A model generated the notes under the pieces. It worked only from the letters and a program-made list of their open reading frames with translations. It did not search any database and was not told the origin of the DNA. From UBA11524 sp965646445 (GTDB lineage: Bacteria > Bacillota > Clostridia > Christensenellales > Aristaeellaceae), in the NCBI GenBank assembly GCA_965646445.1, contig CBFFZW010000002.1:1-64000 (forward strand): a stretch of 64,000 bases of DNA. The letters are read 5' to 3'. Shown here piece after piece: positions 24,395 to 34,037 of this stretch. Positions within the stretch are counted from its first letter, which is position 1. Each line of letters starts with the position of its first letter. Both the position numbers and the translations under genes were made by a program.

Positions 24395-26998
24395 TTACAG
24401 CTTCCTGGCCTTTTCCCGCAGCAGGAACAGCTGATTGATGGCGTCCATGGGCGTCAGCGCCATTACGTCAATGTTCTGCAGGTCGTTGATGATCTCCGTC
24501 CGGGCGTAGTCGAACATGTCCACCTGCTCGTTCTCCCGCTTGGGGCCTTCCTCCAGGATGTTCTGGCCGATGCCCTTCTGGTTGATGTCGCTGACCTCCA
24601 GCCGCGCCTGAATCTCATGGGCGCGCACCAGCACAGGCTTGGGCACCCCCGCCAGCCGTGCCACATGGACGCCGAAGCTGCGATCCGCCCCGCCCCGGAT
24701 GATTTTGCGCAGGAAAATCACGTCCTCACCGTGCTCCTTGACGGAAATGCAGTAATTCTCCACGCCGTCAATGTGGCCTTCCAGCTCGGACAGCTCATGA
24801 TAGTGGGTGGCGAAGAGCGTCTTGGCGCCGACCTTTTCCTTGTCACACAGGTATTCCACCACCGCCCAGGCAATGGAAAGGCCGTCAAAGGTGGATGTGC
24901 CGCGGCCGATTTCGTCCAAAATAATCAGCGACCGGGCCGTGGCGTTGCGCAGGATGTAGGCCGTTTCGCTCATTTCCACCATGAAGGTGCTCTGACCGCT
25001 GGCCAGGTCATCCGACGCGCCCACGCGGGTGAAGATGCGATCCACAATGGGAATGCTGGCCTCCCGCGCCGGCACGAAGGAGCCGATGTGCGCCATCAGC
25101 ACGATCAGCGCCACTTGACGCATGTAGGTGCTTTTGCCGGCCATGTTCGGCCCGGTGATGATGAGCATCCGCTGCTCGTCCTGGTTCATGAAGGTATCGT
25201 TGGGCACGAAGCCGCCGTCCTGCAGGGTCTGCTCCACCACGGGATGACGGCCGTCCAGGATGCGCAGGCTCCCGTCGCCGGTGATGTCCGGGCGAACGTA
25301 GTGATTGCTGACGGCCACCTTGGCCAGGGACAGCAGCGCGTCCAGGGTTTTCAGCGCCATGGCCGTGCGCTGAATTCGAGCGATCTCCGCCGCGATTTTC
25401 TCACGGATCTCGGTGAACAGCTGCAATTCCAGCCGCACGGACTGCTCCTGGGCGCCGACAATCTTCTGCTCCATTTCCTTGAGCTCGGGCGTCATGTAGC
25501 GCTCGCAGTTGGTCAGCGTCTGCTTGCGGGTATAGCGCTCCGGCACCAGCTCGTAATAGGACTTGGTGACCTCAATGTAATAGCCGAAAACCTTGTTGTA
25601 CTGCACCCGCAGGTTCTTGATGCCCGTGGCTTCCCGCTCGCGCTGCTCCAGGTCGAGGATCCACTGCTTGCCGCTGACGGAAGCCGCCCGGTACTCGTCC
25701 AGCATGGCCGAATAGCCGTCCCGGATGATGCCGCCCTCGCTGATGGCCAGGGGCGCGTCCGGGTGGATGGCGCGCTCCAGCAGGGCCGTCAGGTCTTCCA
25801 GCGGATCCAGCTGATCCCGCACCTGCCGGACGGCCTGGCTTTTCGCCTCCGAAAGCAGGCCGCGGATACCCGGCACCTTTCCCAGCGACGCGCACAGGGC
25901 CAGGCAATCCCTGGCGTTGATGGACTTGTAGGACACCTTCGACAGGAGCCGCTCCACATCGTAAACGCCCTGCAATTCCTCCGAGAGCGTCATGGTCAGC
26001 ACATGCTCGCCGGTGAATTCCTCCACAGCGTCCAGGCGGTGGAGAATCTGCTCCCGGTCGATCAGCGGCTGCTCGATCCAGGAGCGCAGCAGCCGTCCGC
26101 CCATGGCCGTGGATGTCCTGTCCATCAGCCAGAGCAGCGAGCCCTTCGACGACCGCCCCCGGATGGACTCGGTGAGCTCCAGATTCCGGCGGGTGTTGCG
26201 ATCCAGCAGCATGGTCACCGCGCCCTGGTAAATGCGCAGCTCGGTGATGTGCTCCAACGCGTTCTTCTGCGTCTCGGACAGATAGCGCATCAGCGCCCCC
26301 GCCGCGCAGGCCCCGGAGCGGTATTCCTCGCTGAGGCCCAGGGGCGACAGGTCGCTGAGGGCGAAGTGCCTGCACAATTCATCCGAGGCGTTCTGGTACT
26401 GATACCAGCTTCCCGGCTGCTCGGAGCAGGAAACATCCTCCCGGCCCTGGCAGGCCCGCAGGCGCACCAGATCGTTGGTGATGATCTCGATGGGCTGAAT
26501 GCGGGCAATCTCGTCCGCCAGCGTGTCCGCCGCCGAGGCGATCTCATGCACAAAAAACTCGCCCGTGGACACATCCGCGAAGGCCATCCCCACCTTTTCC
26601 CCGGTGAAATGCACCGACAGCAGGAAGTTGTTGGCCCGCTCGTCCAGCATGGCCGGCTCGATCACCGTGCCCGGCGTCACCACCCGGATGACATCCCGCT
26701 TCACCAGACCCTTGGCCAGCGCCGGGTCCTCCAGCTGCTCGCAGATGGCCACCTTGTAGCCCTTGGCAATCAGCCGTTCCACATAGGTGGCGGCCGCGTG
26801 GAAGGGCACACCGCACATGGGCGCGCGCTCCTCCAGGCCGCAGTCCCGGCCCGTCAGGGTCAGCTCCAGCTCCCGGGAGGCCGTTCGGGCGTCATCAAAA
26901 AACATCTCGTAGAAGTCGCCCAGGCGGAAAAATAGGATGCAGTCCTGATACTCCGCCTTCAGGTTCAGGTACTGCTGCATCATGGATGTGAGGGCCAT
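24395..26998 (-). CDS. mutS: DNA mismatch repair protein MutS
   Basis: This 867-residue MutS1 recognises mismatches. The N-terminal domain has the mismatch-wedging motif GDFYEMFFDDA, followed by connector, core and clamp domains, then the ATPase with GPNMAGKSTYMRQVA, the ABC-like STFMVEMSE, LIILDEIGRGTSTFDG (Walker B) and ATHYHEL. Length is typical. It is read from the ymcA-like gene into mutL, the normal Firmicute order. Confidence 0.96.
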   Translation of the reverse strand: MALTSMMQQYLNLKAEYQDCILFFRLGDFYEMFFDDARTASRELELTLTGRDCGLEERAPMCGVPFHAAATYVERLIAKGYKVAICEQLEDPALAKGLVKRDVIRVVTPGTVIEPAMLDERANNFLLSVHFTGEKVGMAFADVSTGEFFVHEIASAADTLADEIARIQPIEIITNDLVRLRACQGREDVSCSEQPGSWYQYQNASDELCRHFALSDLSPLGLSEEYRSGACAAGALMRYLSETQKNALEHITELRIYQGAVTMLLDRNTRRNLELTESIRGRSSKGSLLWLMDRTSTAMGGRLLRSWIEQPLIDREQILHRLDAVEEFTGEHVLTMTLSEELQGVYDVERLLSKVSYKSINARDCLALCASLGKVPGIRGLLSEAKSQAVRQVRDQLDPLEDLTALLERAIHPDAPLAISEGGIIRDGYSAMLDEYRAASVSGKQWILDLEQREREATGIKNLRVQYNKVFGYYIEVTKSYYELVPERYTRKQTLTNCERYMTPELKEMEQKIVGAQEQSVRLELQLFTEIREKIAAEIARIQRTAMALKTLDALLSLAKVAVSNHYVRPDITGDGSLRILDGRHPVVEQTLQDGGFVPNDTFMNQDEQRMLIITGPNMAGKSTYMRQVALIVLMAHIGSFVPAREASIPIVDRIFTRVGASDDLASGQSTFMVEMSETAYILRNATARSLIILDEIGRGTSTFDGLSIAWAVVEYLCDKEKVGAKTLFATHYHELSELEGHIDGVENYCISVKEHGEDVIFLRKIIRGGADRSFGVHVARLAGVPKPVLVRAHEIQARLEVSDINQKGIGQNILEEGPKRENEQVDMFDYARTEIINDLQNIDVMALTPMDAINQLFLLREKARKL

Positions 26999-27055
26999 CG
27001 CGTCTTCAATCCCCTTATCCTCAGTATATCGCGCGGGTCAGGCCGCGCCTGCCGC

Positions 27056-27472
27056 TTATTCCCCGCAGCCGGAGCAGGAGCCGCAGCTGCCCGAGCAGCC
27101 GGAGCAGCCACCGCGGCAGCCGCTGTCCTCGGTCTCCCCGGTGATGACCAGGCGCAGGATGCGGTTCACATTTTCCATCATCTGGCTGAAGTCCGCGCGG
27201 GCGGCCTGCAGCTCCTTGACAAGCGCCTGCTCATTGAGGGCGGCCTCCGCCTCCTCCATGGCCTTGCCGGCCTCGGCCAGCGCCGTGTGATCCATATTCT
27301 CCTCCGCCAGCAGGTTTTCCACCGCCTGACGCTTTTCCATCAGCGCCGCGATGGCCCGGGCCGCCTCCGCGTCTGCCGTCACCTGGTTTTCCGCCGTGTG
27401 CATCCGCTGATAAATATCGCTCTCAACAATCGCCTGGGCCAGCTCCTGGGCCTTTTCCATCACATTACGCAT
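27056..27472 (-). CDS. YlbF/YmcA family protein with Cys-rich tail (RicA/YmcA-like)
   Basis: This 138-residue protein has a helical YlbF-domain body (about residues 1-110) and a tail packed with cysteines (GCRGGCSGC, SCGSCSGCG). In Bacillus subtilis, ymcA (ricA) sits between miaB and mutS. YmcA, YlbF and YaaT form a complex that carries Fe-S clusters and affects RNA processing and development. The same position here supports a YmcA-type role; the tail could bind Fe-S or zinc. The start is uncertain: ATG 27472 overlaps the miaB end and has AAGGA close by, while 27484 and 27460 are also in frame. Confidence 0.72.
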   Translation of the reverse strand: MRNVMEKAQELAQAIVESDIYQRMHTAENQVTADAEAARAIAALMEKRQAVENLLAEENMDHTALAEAGKAMEEAEAALNEQALVKELQAARADFSQMMENVNRILRLVITGETEDSGCRGGCSGCSGSCGSCSGCGE

Positions 27473-28892
27473 GATCCTTGCCATCCTTTCCGTCCATCCG
27501 CTCCGCCATGAGCGTGTTGTTTTTGATTTCGGTCACCCGCACCCGGATGATCTGGCCGACATCCGCCAGGCCCCCCGGACAGGTGATGGACACACCGTGC
27601 CTGCCCTTGCCGGAGACAGCATGGTCGCTCCTGCGGGACAGGCCCTCCACCAGCACTTCCTCCTCCATGCCCACAAAGCGCGCCATGGCTTCCCGCTGAC
27701 GGCGATCCTGCAAAGCGATCAGCCGCTGAATGCGGTCGGAGGCCACGTCCTCGGGCACCTGCTCGGGCATGGAAGCCGCCTTGGTGCCCGTGCGGGGCGA
27801 GTAGATGAAGGTGAAGGCGGAGTCATAGCCCACCTCGTCCACCAGGGCCATGGTGTCCTGGAACTGCTCCTTCGTTTCCCCGGGGAAGCCGACGATGATA
27901 TCCGTCGTCAGGCCGATGCCCGGAACCGCCTCCCGCAGCCTGCGCACCCGCTCCAAATAGCGTGCCCGGTCATAGCGGCGGTTCATGCGGCGAAGAATTT
28001 CATCATTGCCGCTCTGCACCGGCAGATGGAACTGCGGCAGGATATGGCGGCTCTCTCCCATGACCTCGATCAGCTCGTCAGACAAGTCCTTGGGATGGCT
28101 GGTCATGAAGCGGATGCGGGGGATGTCCAGGCCGTCCAGCGCGCGCAGCAACTCCGCGAAGGTCGGCTCTCCCCTGAGACCCTTGCCATAGCTGTTGACG
28201 TTCTGGCCCAGCAGCATGATCTCCTTGACGCCCGCATCCCGCAGGGCCTCGGCCTCCGCGAGGATGGCGGACATCTCCCGGCTGCGCTCCCGACCGCGCA
28301 CATAAGGCACGATGCAATAGGAGCAGAAGTTGTCGCAGCCGTACATGATGGTGATGTAGGCCGCGTCCTGCCGTAGCCGCTTCACCGGCAGCGCCTCGGC
28401 AATGGTGTCCTCGTCCTCAACCTCCACCACGGCGCGGTCGCTTTGCAGGGCCTTCAGGAGCAGCTCCGGCAGCTTGTACAGGTTGCTGGTGCCAAAGGCC
28501 AAATCCACAAAGCGGTACTGCCGCAGGATCTTCTCCGCCATGCCCGGCTGCTGAATCATGCAGCCGCACACCGCAATCATCAGGTTCGGGTTCTGCCGCC
28601 GAACCTCCTTCAGCCAGGTCACGTTGCCCAGGGCCCGGCGTTCCGCGTTGTCTCGTACGCAGCAGGTGTTGAAGATCACGAAGTCCGCCTGCTCCCGGGT
28701 GGGGGCCTCCGCCATGCCCATGTCCGTGAGCATCCCCGCCAGCTTCTCGCTGTCATGGGCGTTCATCTGGCAGCCGTAGGTCACCACATAATAGCTGCGC
28801 GGCCTTCGCGGCATGGCCAGCACCTGGGCCATATAACCCCGCTGCTCCCGCAGCTGTTCCTCCGTTATCACCACAGGCTTACGATCAGCCAT
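27465..28892 (-). CDS. miaB: tRNA-2-methylthio-N6-dimethylallyladenosine synthase
   Basis: This 475-residue radical-SAM methylthiotransferase acts on i6A37. The N-terminal UPF0004 domain carries the auxiliary cluster cysteines (TYGCQMN, NTCCVRDNA, AVCGCM). The radical-SAM triad is in YGCDNFCSYCIVP, followed by the RGRERSR motif and a C-terminal TRAM domain. The RimO and MtaB families differ at these sites, and the linkage to miaA supports MiaB. Its start lies 4 codons inside the end of the RNase gene. Confidence 0.95.
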   Translation of the reverse strand: MADRKPVVITEEQLREQRGYMAQVLAMPRRPRSYYVVTYGCQMNAHDSEKLAGMLTDMGMAEAPTREQADFVIFNTCCVRDNAERRALGNVTWLKEVRRQNPNLMIAVCGCMIQQPGMAEKILRQYRFVDLAFGTSNLYKLPELLLKALQSDRAVVEVEDEDTIAEALPVKRLRQDAAYITIMYGCDNFCSYCIVPYVRGRERSREMSAILAEAEALRDAGVKEIMLLGQNVNSYGKGLRGEPTFAELLRALDGLDIPRIRFMTSHPKDLSDELIEVMGESRHILPQFHLPVQSGNDEILRRMNRRYDRARYLERVRRLREAVPGIGLTTDIIVGFPGETKEQFQDTMALVDEVGYDSAFTFIYSPRTGTKAASMPEQVPEDVASDRIQRLIALQDRRQREAMARFVGMEEEVLVEGLSRRSDHAVSGKGRHGVSITCPGGLADVGQIIRVRVTEIKNNTLMAERMDGKDGKDHA

Positions 28893-30063
28893 GCTCCTCC
28901 TCCTTGCGCATCACGCGCCCCTCGCCGCCGCACGCGGCACAGGGCGCGGTCCATTCATCCATCAGGGGCGGACGGGAGCGCTTGCGCGTCATCTCGATCA
29001 GCCCCAGGGACGTAAAGCCGTGGATCACCGTCTTCACCCGATCCAGGGCAAAGCACCGCTTCAATTCTGCCAGCACCTTTTCACGACTCTCCTCCGATGC
29101 CATGTCAATCATGTCGATGAGGATGATGCCGCTGAGGCTGCGCAGCCGCACCTGACGGGCGATTTCCCCGCAGGCCTCCAGATTCAGCCGAAGAATGGTC
29201 TCCTCCAGATCCCGCTGGCCGGTGAACTTGGCCGTGTTGACGTCGATGACCGTCATGGCCTCGCACCGGTCGATGACCAGGGTACCGCCGCTGTTCAGCC
29301 ACACCTGACGGCGCAGAGCCTTGTCCCGCTGCCTGTCGAGCCCAGCTATGGCCATCATGTTGTCCCCCGCCAGGGTGACGGGCGCGATGGCGGAGAGCCG
29401 CTTGGCCGCCGATGGATCATTGACAACAAAGCGGTCGATGCCCCGGGGATGATAATCAGCCACCACGCTGTCCAGCAAATCCCGGGCGGCGTAAAGCACC
29501 GACAGCGCGTGGGCCGTGGGCGCCGCTTTGCGGATGGCTTCCCACCGCTCCATGAGGGACGCGATTTCCTCGCGGATGGCGTCCTCCGCGGCGCCGGGGG
29601 CGCTGTGGCGCATCACCAGGCCGAAGCGTCCCTCCGTGAGGCGCAGCCCCATTTCCCGCATGGCCTCGCGGATTTCCCCGTCCTCCACCCGGCCCGACAC
29701 GCCCACATAGCGGTTCAGGGGCATCAGGATCACATATTCGCCGCACAGCGTCACATCCCGGGTCAGGAACGCGCCCTTGGTACCCTGGGCTTCCTTCTTC
29801 ACCTGCACCATGACGTTCATGCCTGCCTGCAGGCGCGGCAGCGTCAGCCCCTGGCTGCGCTCCTCCATGGGCAGAAAGCCGTTCTTTTCCTGGCCGATGT
29901 CCACAAAGGCCGCCTTCATGCCGGGCACCACGCGCTCCACCTTGCCCAGATAGACGCGCTCGGCAGCGTGGTCTTCGCCGTCCAGCAGGTATTCCACCAG
30001 CCGGCCATCCTCGACAACGGCAATGGCATCGGGCTCCCCAGCCTGCACATAAATCTCTCGCAT
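28885..30063 (-). CDS. Ribonuclease E/G family protein
   Basis: This 392-residue protein matches the catalytic part of RNase E/G: an S1-like N-terminus (VYLGKVERVVPGMKAAFVDIG), the DNase-I-like metal site with IDVNTAKFTG and ILIDMIDM, and a C-terminal zinc-link-type CAACGGEGRV. It is shorter than E. coli RNase G (489) because the distal small domain is reduced, as in many clostridial members. It probably acts on mRNA and 5S/16S rRNA. The gene starts one base after the upstream gene's stop, and its own stop overlaps miaB. Confidence 0.88.
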   Translation of the reverse strand: MREIYVQAGEPDAIAVVEDGRLVEYLLDGEDHAAERVYLGKVERVVPGMKAAFVDIGQEKNGFLPMEERSQGLTLPRLQAGMNVMVQVKKEAQGTKGAFLTRDVTLCGEYVILMPLNRYVGVSGRVEDGEIREAMREMGLRLTEGRFGLVMRHSAPGAAEDAIREEIASLMERWEAIRKAAPTAHALSVLYAARDLLDSVVADYHPRGIDRFVVNDPSAAKRLSAIAPVTLAGDNMMAIAGLDRQRDKALRRQVWLNSGGTLVIDRCEAMTVIDVNTAKFTGQRDLEETILRLNLEACGEIARQVRLRSLSGIILIDMIDMASEESREKVLAELKRCFALDRVKTVIHGFTSLGLIEMTRKRSRPPLMDEWTAPCAACGGEGRVMRKEEEHG

Positions 30064-30723
30064 TTACAGCGTCTCCAGGGGCGCAAGGCCCTCCTCGCCA
30101 TCGCCCAGGAGCCCCAGGCGGATCACCAGCACCCGGGGCGCCTCCACCCCGGCAAAGGCGGACAGGGCCGCCATCAGCATATCCGGCTTGCAGATCAACG
30201 TCTCGTTCAGCGCCAGCAGGGCATGAATGGTATCTCCCTGCGCCGTCAGCTCGTAAATCAGCGGACGGATGTCGCATTCCTTCACGCCGCTCTTGCTCTT
30301 GCGCAGGGCGAGGATGCTCTCCTGCTTCAGGAAATCCGGGATGGCCGCCGTCAGCCGCCGCGCGTCGCCGTCCAGCAGGCGGATGTCGTAGCGCGCGGCC
30401 CGAACCATGGCCATCAGCGCCGGATGACGGTCGTCCAGGGGACGGGCCTCCACCAGCTGCATGTCCGGGGGCAGGGCGGTATTCATGGCCGCGACGAATT
30501 CATCCGCCGTGACCTCCTTGTCCAGGGTGACGTCCATGAGCTCCCGGCGGCCCACAGCGCCCGTGGACAGGGCGGAGGCGAAGGTCACAAGGATGTGCGG
30601 GTTGAAGCCCTTCGAGTAACTCACCGGCATCCCTGAGCGCCGCAGCGCCCGCTGCATGGCCCGCTGAATATCCAGATGCCCGATATGGCGCAACCGCTCG
30701 GACTTCTCAAACACTGCCATCAT
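30064..30723 (-). CDS. TIGR03936-family radical-SAM-associated protein (DUF2344)
   Basis: This 219-residue protein has the typical opening VFEKSERLRHIGHLDIQRAMQRALRRSGMPVSYSKGFNPH. The family is always found beside, or fused to, TIGR03960 radical-SAM proteins in Firmicutes and Cyanobacteria. The function is unknown; a link to RNA modification is suspected from its neighbours. The ATG overlaps the radical-SAM gene's stop (ATGATG, with a second ATG at 30720 also possible). Confidence 0.85.
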   Translation of the reverse strand: MMAVFEKSERLRHIGHLDIQRAMQRALRRSGMPVSYSKGFNPHILVTFASALSTGAVGRRELMDVTLDKEVTADEFVAAMNTALPPDMQLVEARPLDDRHPALMAMVRAARYDIRLLDGDARRLTAAIPDFLKQESILALRKSKSGVKECDIRPLIYELTAQGDTIHALLALNETLICKPDMLMAALSAFAGVEAPRVLVIRLGLLGDGEEGLAPLETL

Positions 30724-32576
30724 TCGCAAAACCTGCACACCCCCTTAAAGCGCTGAAGGCCGCAGCCGTTGCAGCCCTTCCGGCAGTCCCTGGTGGTCTG
30801 GGCGCGGTCGGCCCTTTCCTTTTCGCGCCACAGAAAATTCTTCGTCACGCCGCTGTCAATGAAGTCCCAGGGAAGGATCTCGTCCTTCTCCCGGCGGCGG
30901 TAGGCGTAGAAGGCCGGGTCAATCCCCATTTCGTCGAAGGCCTCCCGCCACAGGTCGTAGCGGAAATGCTCCGTCCAGCCGTCCAGCATGCAGCCCTTCT
31001 CGAAGGCCCTGAGCAGCACCCCGCCCATGCGGCGGTCGCCCCGGGCAAAGCAGGCCTCCAGGAAGGACAGTTCCGACTCGTGATAATTGAAGTTGACGCC
31101 CTTGATCTTCAGCGCCTCCCGCAGGTGAAGCTGCTTTTCATGGACGGTCTCCATGGTGTCCTGCGGCTCCCACTGGAAGGGCGTGAAGGGCTTGGGCACG
31201 AACACCGACGCGGAGCAGGTGACCCGCAGCCCCTTGGCCCTTTGTCCCTTGGGCACCGCGAAATAGGCGGAGACCACCTTCCGGGCCAGGTCGGCAATGC
31301 CGTCCAGATCCTCGTAGGTCTCCGTGGGCAGACCCATCATGAAGTACAGCTTCACGCTGCTCCAGCCGCCCTGGAAGGCGTCGGAGACCTTCTCCATCAG
31401 GTCTTCCTCGGTGACGCCCTTGTTGATGACGTCCCGCAGGCGCTGGGTGCCCGCCTCGGGGGCGAAGGTCAGGGAGGTCTTGCGCTCCTTCTGCGTGGCC
31501 TCAAGGGATTCCTTCAGCACGCTGTCCAGCCGGAGGGAGGGCAGGCTGATGGATACCCGCTTGTCCTCCATGCGCTTGAGCAATTCGCGGATCAGCTCCG
31601 CCAGGCAGGTATAATCGCCGCTGGACAGGCTGGACAGGCTGATCTCCTCATAGCCCGTGGCATTTTCGAGGGCCGCGGCCAGCTCCACCAGGCGCTCCAG
31701 GCTGCGTTCCCGCACGGGACGGTAAAGCATCCCCGCCTCGCAGAAGCGGCAGCCCCGGGTGCAGCCCCGCATGATTTCCAGCATGATGCGGTCGTGGATG
31801 ATCTCCGTGTAGGGCACGGGGATGGCCTCGGGGTACACGGCGCTGTCCAGATCGGTGATGATGGCCTTGACCACCCTTTCCGGGGCTTCGGGGCAGTTGG
31901 GGGTGAAGGACGCGATGGTGCCGTCCTCGTTATAGGTCACATCGTAGAGGGCAGGCACATACACGCCCCGGACGCCCGCCAGGCGCCTGAGGCACTCCAG
32001 ACGGGAAAGCCCCGCTTTCCGGCTGTCCAGGATGACCCGGTTCAGCTCGACAATCTGCTCCTCGCCGTCCCCCACCATAAAGGCGTCGATGAAGTCCGCC
32101 AGAGGTTCGGGGTTGAAGGCGCAGGGGCCGCCCGCCACGATGATGGGCGCCTCCTCCCCGCGATCCTCCCGCCAGAGAGGAATGCCGCCCAGCTTCAGCA
32201 TGGCCAGCACGTTGGAGTAGCTCATTTCATATTGCAGGGTGAAGCCCACCACGTCGAAGTTCGCGATGGGCGTGCGGCTCTCCAGGGAGAACAGCGGCAC
32301 CTGCTCCTGCTCCATCAGCGCCATCATATCCACCCAGGGCATGCAGACCCGCTCGCACAGGCTCCAGGGCTGGGCGTTGATGGCGGCATAGAGAATCTTC
32401 ATGCCCAGATGGGACATGGCGACCTCATAGGTATCGGGGAAGCAGAAGGCAAAGCGCAGCTCCGCCTGATCCCAGGCCTTGACGGCGGTGTTCATCTCGC
32501 CGCCGGTATACCGCGGGGCCTTCTGCACCTTTTCCAGCATGGCCTCAATCTTATCGGAAATCATCGTAGGGGTCAA
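30720..32576 (-). CDS. TIGR03960-family B12-binding radical SAM protein
   Basis: This protein of about 618 residues has an N-terminal cobalamin-binding-like domain (MSHLGMKILYAAIN, GFTLQYEMSYSNVLAML, AGGPCAFNPEPLADFIDAF), a radical-SAM core with the triad in MRGCTRGCRFCEAGM, and a Cys-rich C-terminus (CRKGCNGCG, GVCRFCE). The substrate is unknown. The frame runs upstream without stop to 32714. AGGAGG (32585-32590) is 8 bases before a TTG at 32576 and 20 before the first good ATG (32564), so I favour the TTG. It is the first gene of the minus-strand operon reaching to 20107. Confidence 0.85.
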   Translation of the reverse strand: MTPTMISDKIEAMLEKVQKAPRYTGGEMNTAVKAWDQAELRFAFCFPDTYEVAMSHLGMKILYAAINAQPWSLCERVCMPWVDMMALMEQEQVPLFSLESRTPIANFDVVGFTLQYEMSYSNVLAMLKLGGIPLWREDRGEEAPIIVAGGPCAFNPEPLADFIDAFMVGDGEEQIVELNRVILDSRKAGLSRLECLRRLAGVRGVYVPALYDVTYNEDGTIASFTPNCPEAPERVVKAIITDLDSAVYPEAIPVPYTEIIHDRIMLEIMRGCTRGCRFCEAGMLYRPVRERSLERLVELAAALENATGYEEISLSSLSSGDYTCLAELIRELLKRMEDKRVSISLPSLRLDSVLKESLEATQKERKTSLTFAPEAGTQRLRDVINKGVTEEDLMEKVSDAFQGGWSSVKLYFMMGLPTETYEDLDGIADLARKVVSAYFAVPKGQRAKGLRVTCSASVFVPKPFTPFQWEPQDTMETVHEKQLHLREALKIKGVNFNYHESELSFLEACFARGDRRMGGVLLRAFEKGCMLDGWTEHFRYDLWREAFDEMGIDPAFYAYRRREKDEILPWDFIDSGVTKNFLWREKERADRAQTTRDCRKGCNGCGLQRFKGVCRFCE

Positions 32577-32704
32577 TGTACGTTCCTCCTGACGCGCACC
32601 CGGCAAGGCTTTCCAGGGAGAAAGGCGGTCTGACGGGCCACTTTTCTCCTCTGTTCGCCGGGCGCAATCAGCAAATGAGCCTATATGCCCATGTTGCCTA
32701 TGAT

Positions 32705-32733
32705 AATGTACCATTTTTCGCGAAGGAGGTCAA
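32705..32733 (-). promoter_or_regulatory. Promoter of the radical SAM-rng-miaB-mutSL operon
   Basis: On the minus strand, TTGACC (32733-32728) and TACATT (32710-32705) are 17 bases apart, 129 bases before the TTG start. The 249-base gap to the next gene otherwise shows only T-rich sequence. Confidence 0.5.
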
Positions 32734-32825
32734 CCGCCCGGCATAATTTTTCTTTCTTCCTTTTCCCTGATGCTTTCACCGTTTTCCGGGCAAACTCATC
32801 CCATCAACAAGGAGGTCAACCTATT

Positions 32826-33173
32826 ATGAAGCATCCGTTTCTGCTGGGCGCCATCGGCTATCCCCTGCTGGAAATCTGCGCCCGCGGCCGCACCCACTAC
32901 TCCATGGCCCTGGCGGGCGGCGCTTCCTGCGCGGCCATCCGCCGCATCGGCCGCAGCGGCATGAACCCCTTGGGCAAGGTGCTGGCGGGCGGACTGGCCA
33001 TCACGGGCATCGAGGCCCTGTGCGGGTGCCTGTGGAACCGCCGCCATCAGGTATGGGATTACCGCCGTCAGCCGCTGAACTGGCGTGGACAGATCTGCCT
33101 GCGCTTCTCTGCGCTGTGGTGCCTGATGTCCGCCGCCATCCTCTATATTGACAATCTGGCCCGGCGGGCATAA
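32826..33173 (+). CDS. Small membrane protein, putative ABC-type permease fold (PF06541-like)
   Basis: The 115-residue protein begins with a hydrophobic helix (LLGAIGYPLLEICARG) and has two further hydrophobic segments. The C-terminal part (HQVWDYRRQPLNWRGQICLRFSALW) matches the repeated element of the PF06541 'putative ABC transporter' membrane family. AAGGAGG precedes ATG 32826; the longer frame has no such signal. Members are widespread in gut Clostridia and have no proven function. The secreted DUF6273 gene follows 35 bases later, perhaps in one transcript. Confidence 0.65.
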   Translation: MKHPFLLGAIGYPLLEICARGRTHYSMALAGGASCAAIRRIGRSGMNPLGKVLAGGLAITGIEALCGCLWNRRHQVWDYRRQPLNWRGQICLRFSALWCLMSAAILYIDNLARRA

Positions 33174-33208
33174 AATAAGGAGGATCGACACAAAAGGAGG
33201 CCTTCATC

Positions 33209-34000
33209 ATGGCCCACCGCCGTTTGTTTGCCCTGCTGACCACCCTTGCGCTGCTTTGCGGCGCCCTGAGCACCGCCCATGCCGCCAGCTTCCCCCTGAC
33301 GGCCTACCCGGAGACGGACGCTCAGCGCGTCGTCAGGGGCTATGACCCGGAGGGCGGGCTGGAAAACGGCTACACCTACATCTGCTTCGGCCGCTATCCT
33401 TACACGGCGGAGGGCGATGTGATGCCCGTCACCTGGAAGGTGCTGGCGGTGGAGGACGGTTACGCCTTCTGCTATTCCGCGTATGTGATCGACTTCGCGC
33501 AGTACCACAGCGAAAAGGTCGACCTGGTGGTGTGGAAGGACAACCTGATCTACACCACCCTGAACGAAACGGTTCGCGCCAAGATGTTCACCGAGGAGGA
33601 ACTGGCCGCCGTGGCCTACTCCGAGGAGCGGGGCTGGCTGTTCTACCTCTCTAACCCCCAGCTGCGCACGGAGGCCTACGGCTTCTGTCACTGGCAGCTG
33701 AAGCCGCAAAAGCCCCGGGAATGCGCTCCCACGCCCTACGCCATGACCCATCCCGACGCCTGGGTGGATCCGGCCAGCGGCAACACCTGGTATTTCTCCA
33801 CCGGCATGCCCCGGGTGGGCTTCCACAGCCTGATCGGCTTTGACGGCCACACCTCCACCGCGGCCAACAACCGCTATGGCGGCATGAGGCCCGCCTGCTA
33901 CATCGACCTGTCCATGCTCGACGGCGTCAGCGGCTCCGGCACCTTGGAAGACCCCTACTGCTTTGAGGTCATACGGGATTTCAGCCAGGCGGGTGCCTGA
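33209..34000 (+). CDS. Secreted DUF6273-like protein
   Basis: This 263-residue exported protein has a clear signal peptide (residues 1-25, ending STAHA). The mature part (YICFGRYPYTAEGDVMPVTWKVLAVEDGYAFCYSAYVID, then WYFSTGMPRVGF and NRYGGMRPACYIDL) has the layout of DUF6273 domains: a short beta domain in which the text 'V.W.VL' and a final 'G.RPA..I.L' recur. These are common in clostridial surface proteins of unknown role. AAAGGAGG lies 7-10 bases before the ATG. Confidence 0.72.
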   Translation: MAHRRLFALLTTLALLCGALSTAHAASFPLTAYPETDAQRVVRGYDPEGGLENGYTYICFGRYPYTAEGDVMPVTWKVLAVEDGYAFCYSAYVIDFAQYHSEKVDLVVWKDNLIYTTLNETVRAKMFTEEELAAVAYSEERGWLFYLSNPQLRTEAYGFCHWQLKPQKPRECAPTPYAMTHPDAWVDPASGNTWYFSTGMPRVGFHSLIGFDGHTSTAANNRYGGMRPACYIDLSMLDGVSGSGTLEDPYCFEVIRDFSQAGA

Positions 34001-34037
34001 TGGTTCAGTCCCCCAAATCGGCTTGAAGCCATTTCAT

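Noticed and set aside
24617..26935. A 772-codon open frame antisense to mutS, and similar long antisense frames at 13765-15018, 16393-17691, 38960-41335, 41711-43639, 48724-50550 and 50628-52178
   Set aside because: High GC makes stops rare opposite real genes. These frames overlap well-recognised proteins, are rich in His, Gln, Arg and Gly without domain motifs, and have no Shine-Dalgarno support.
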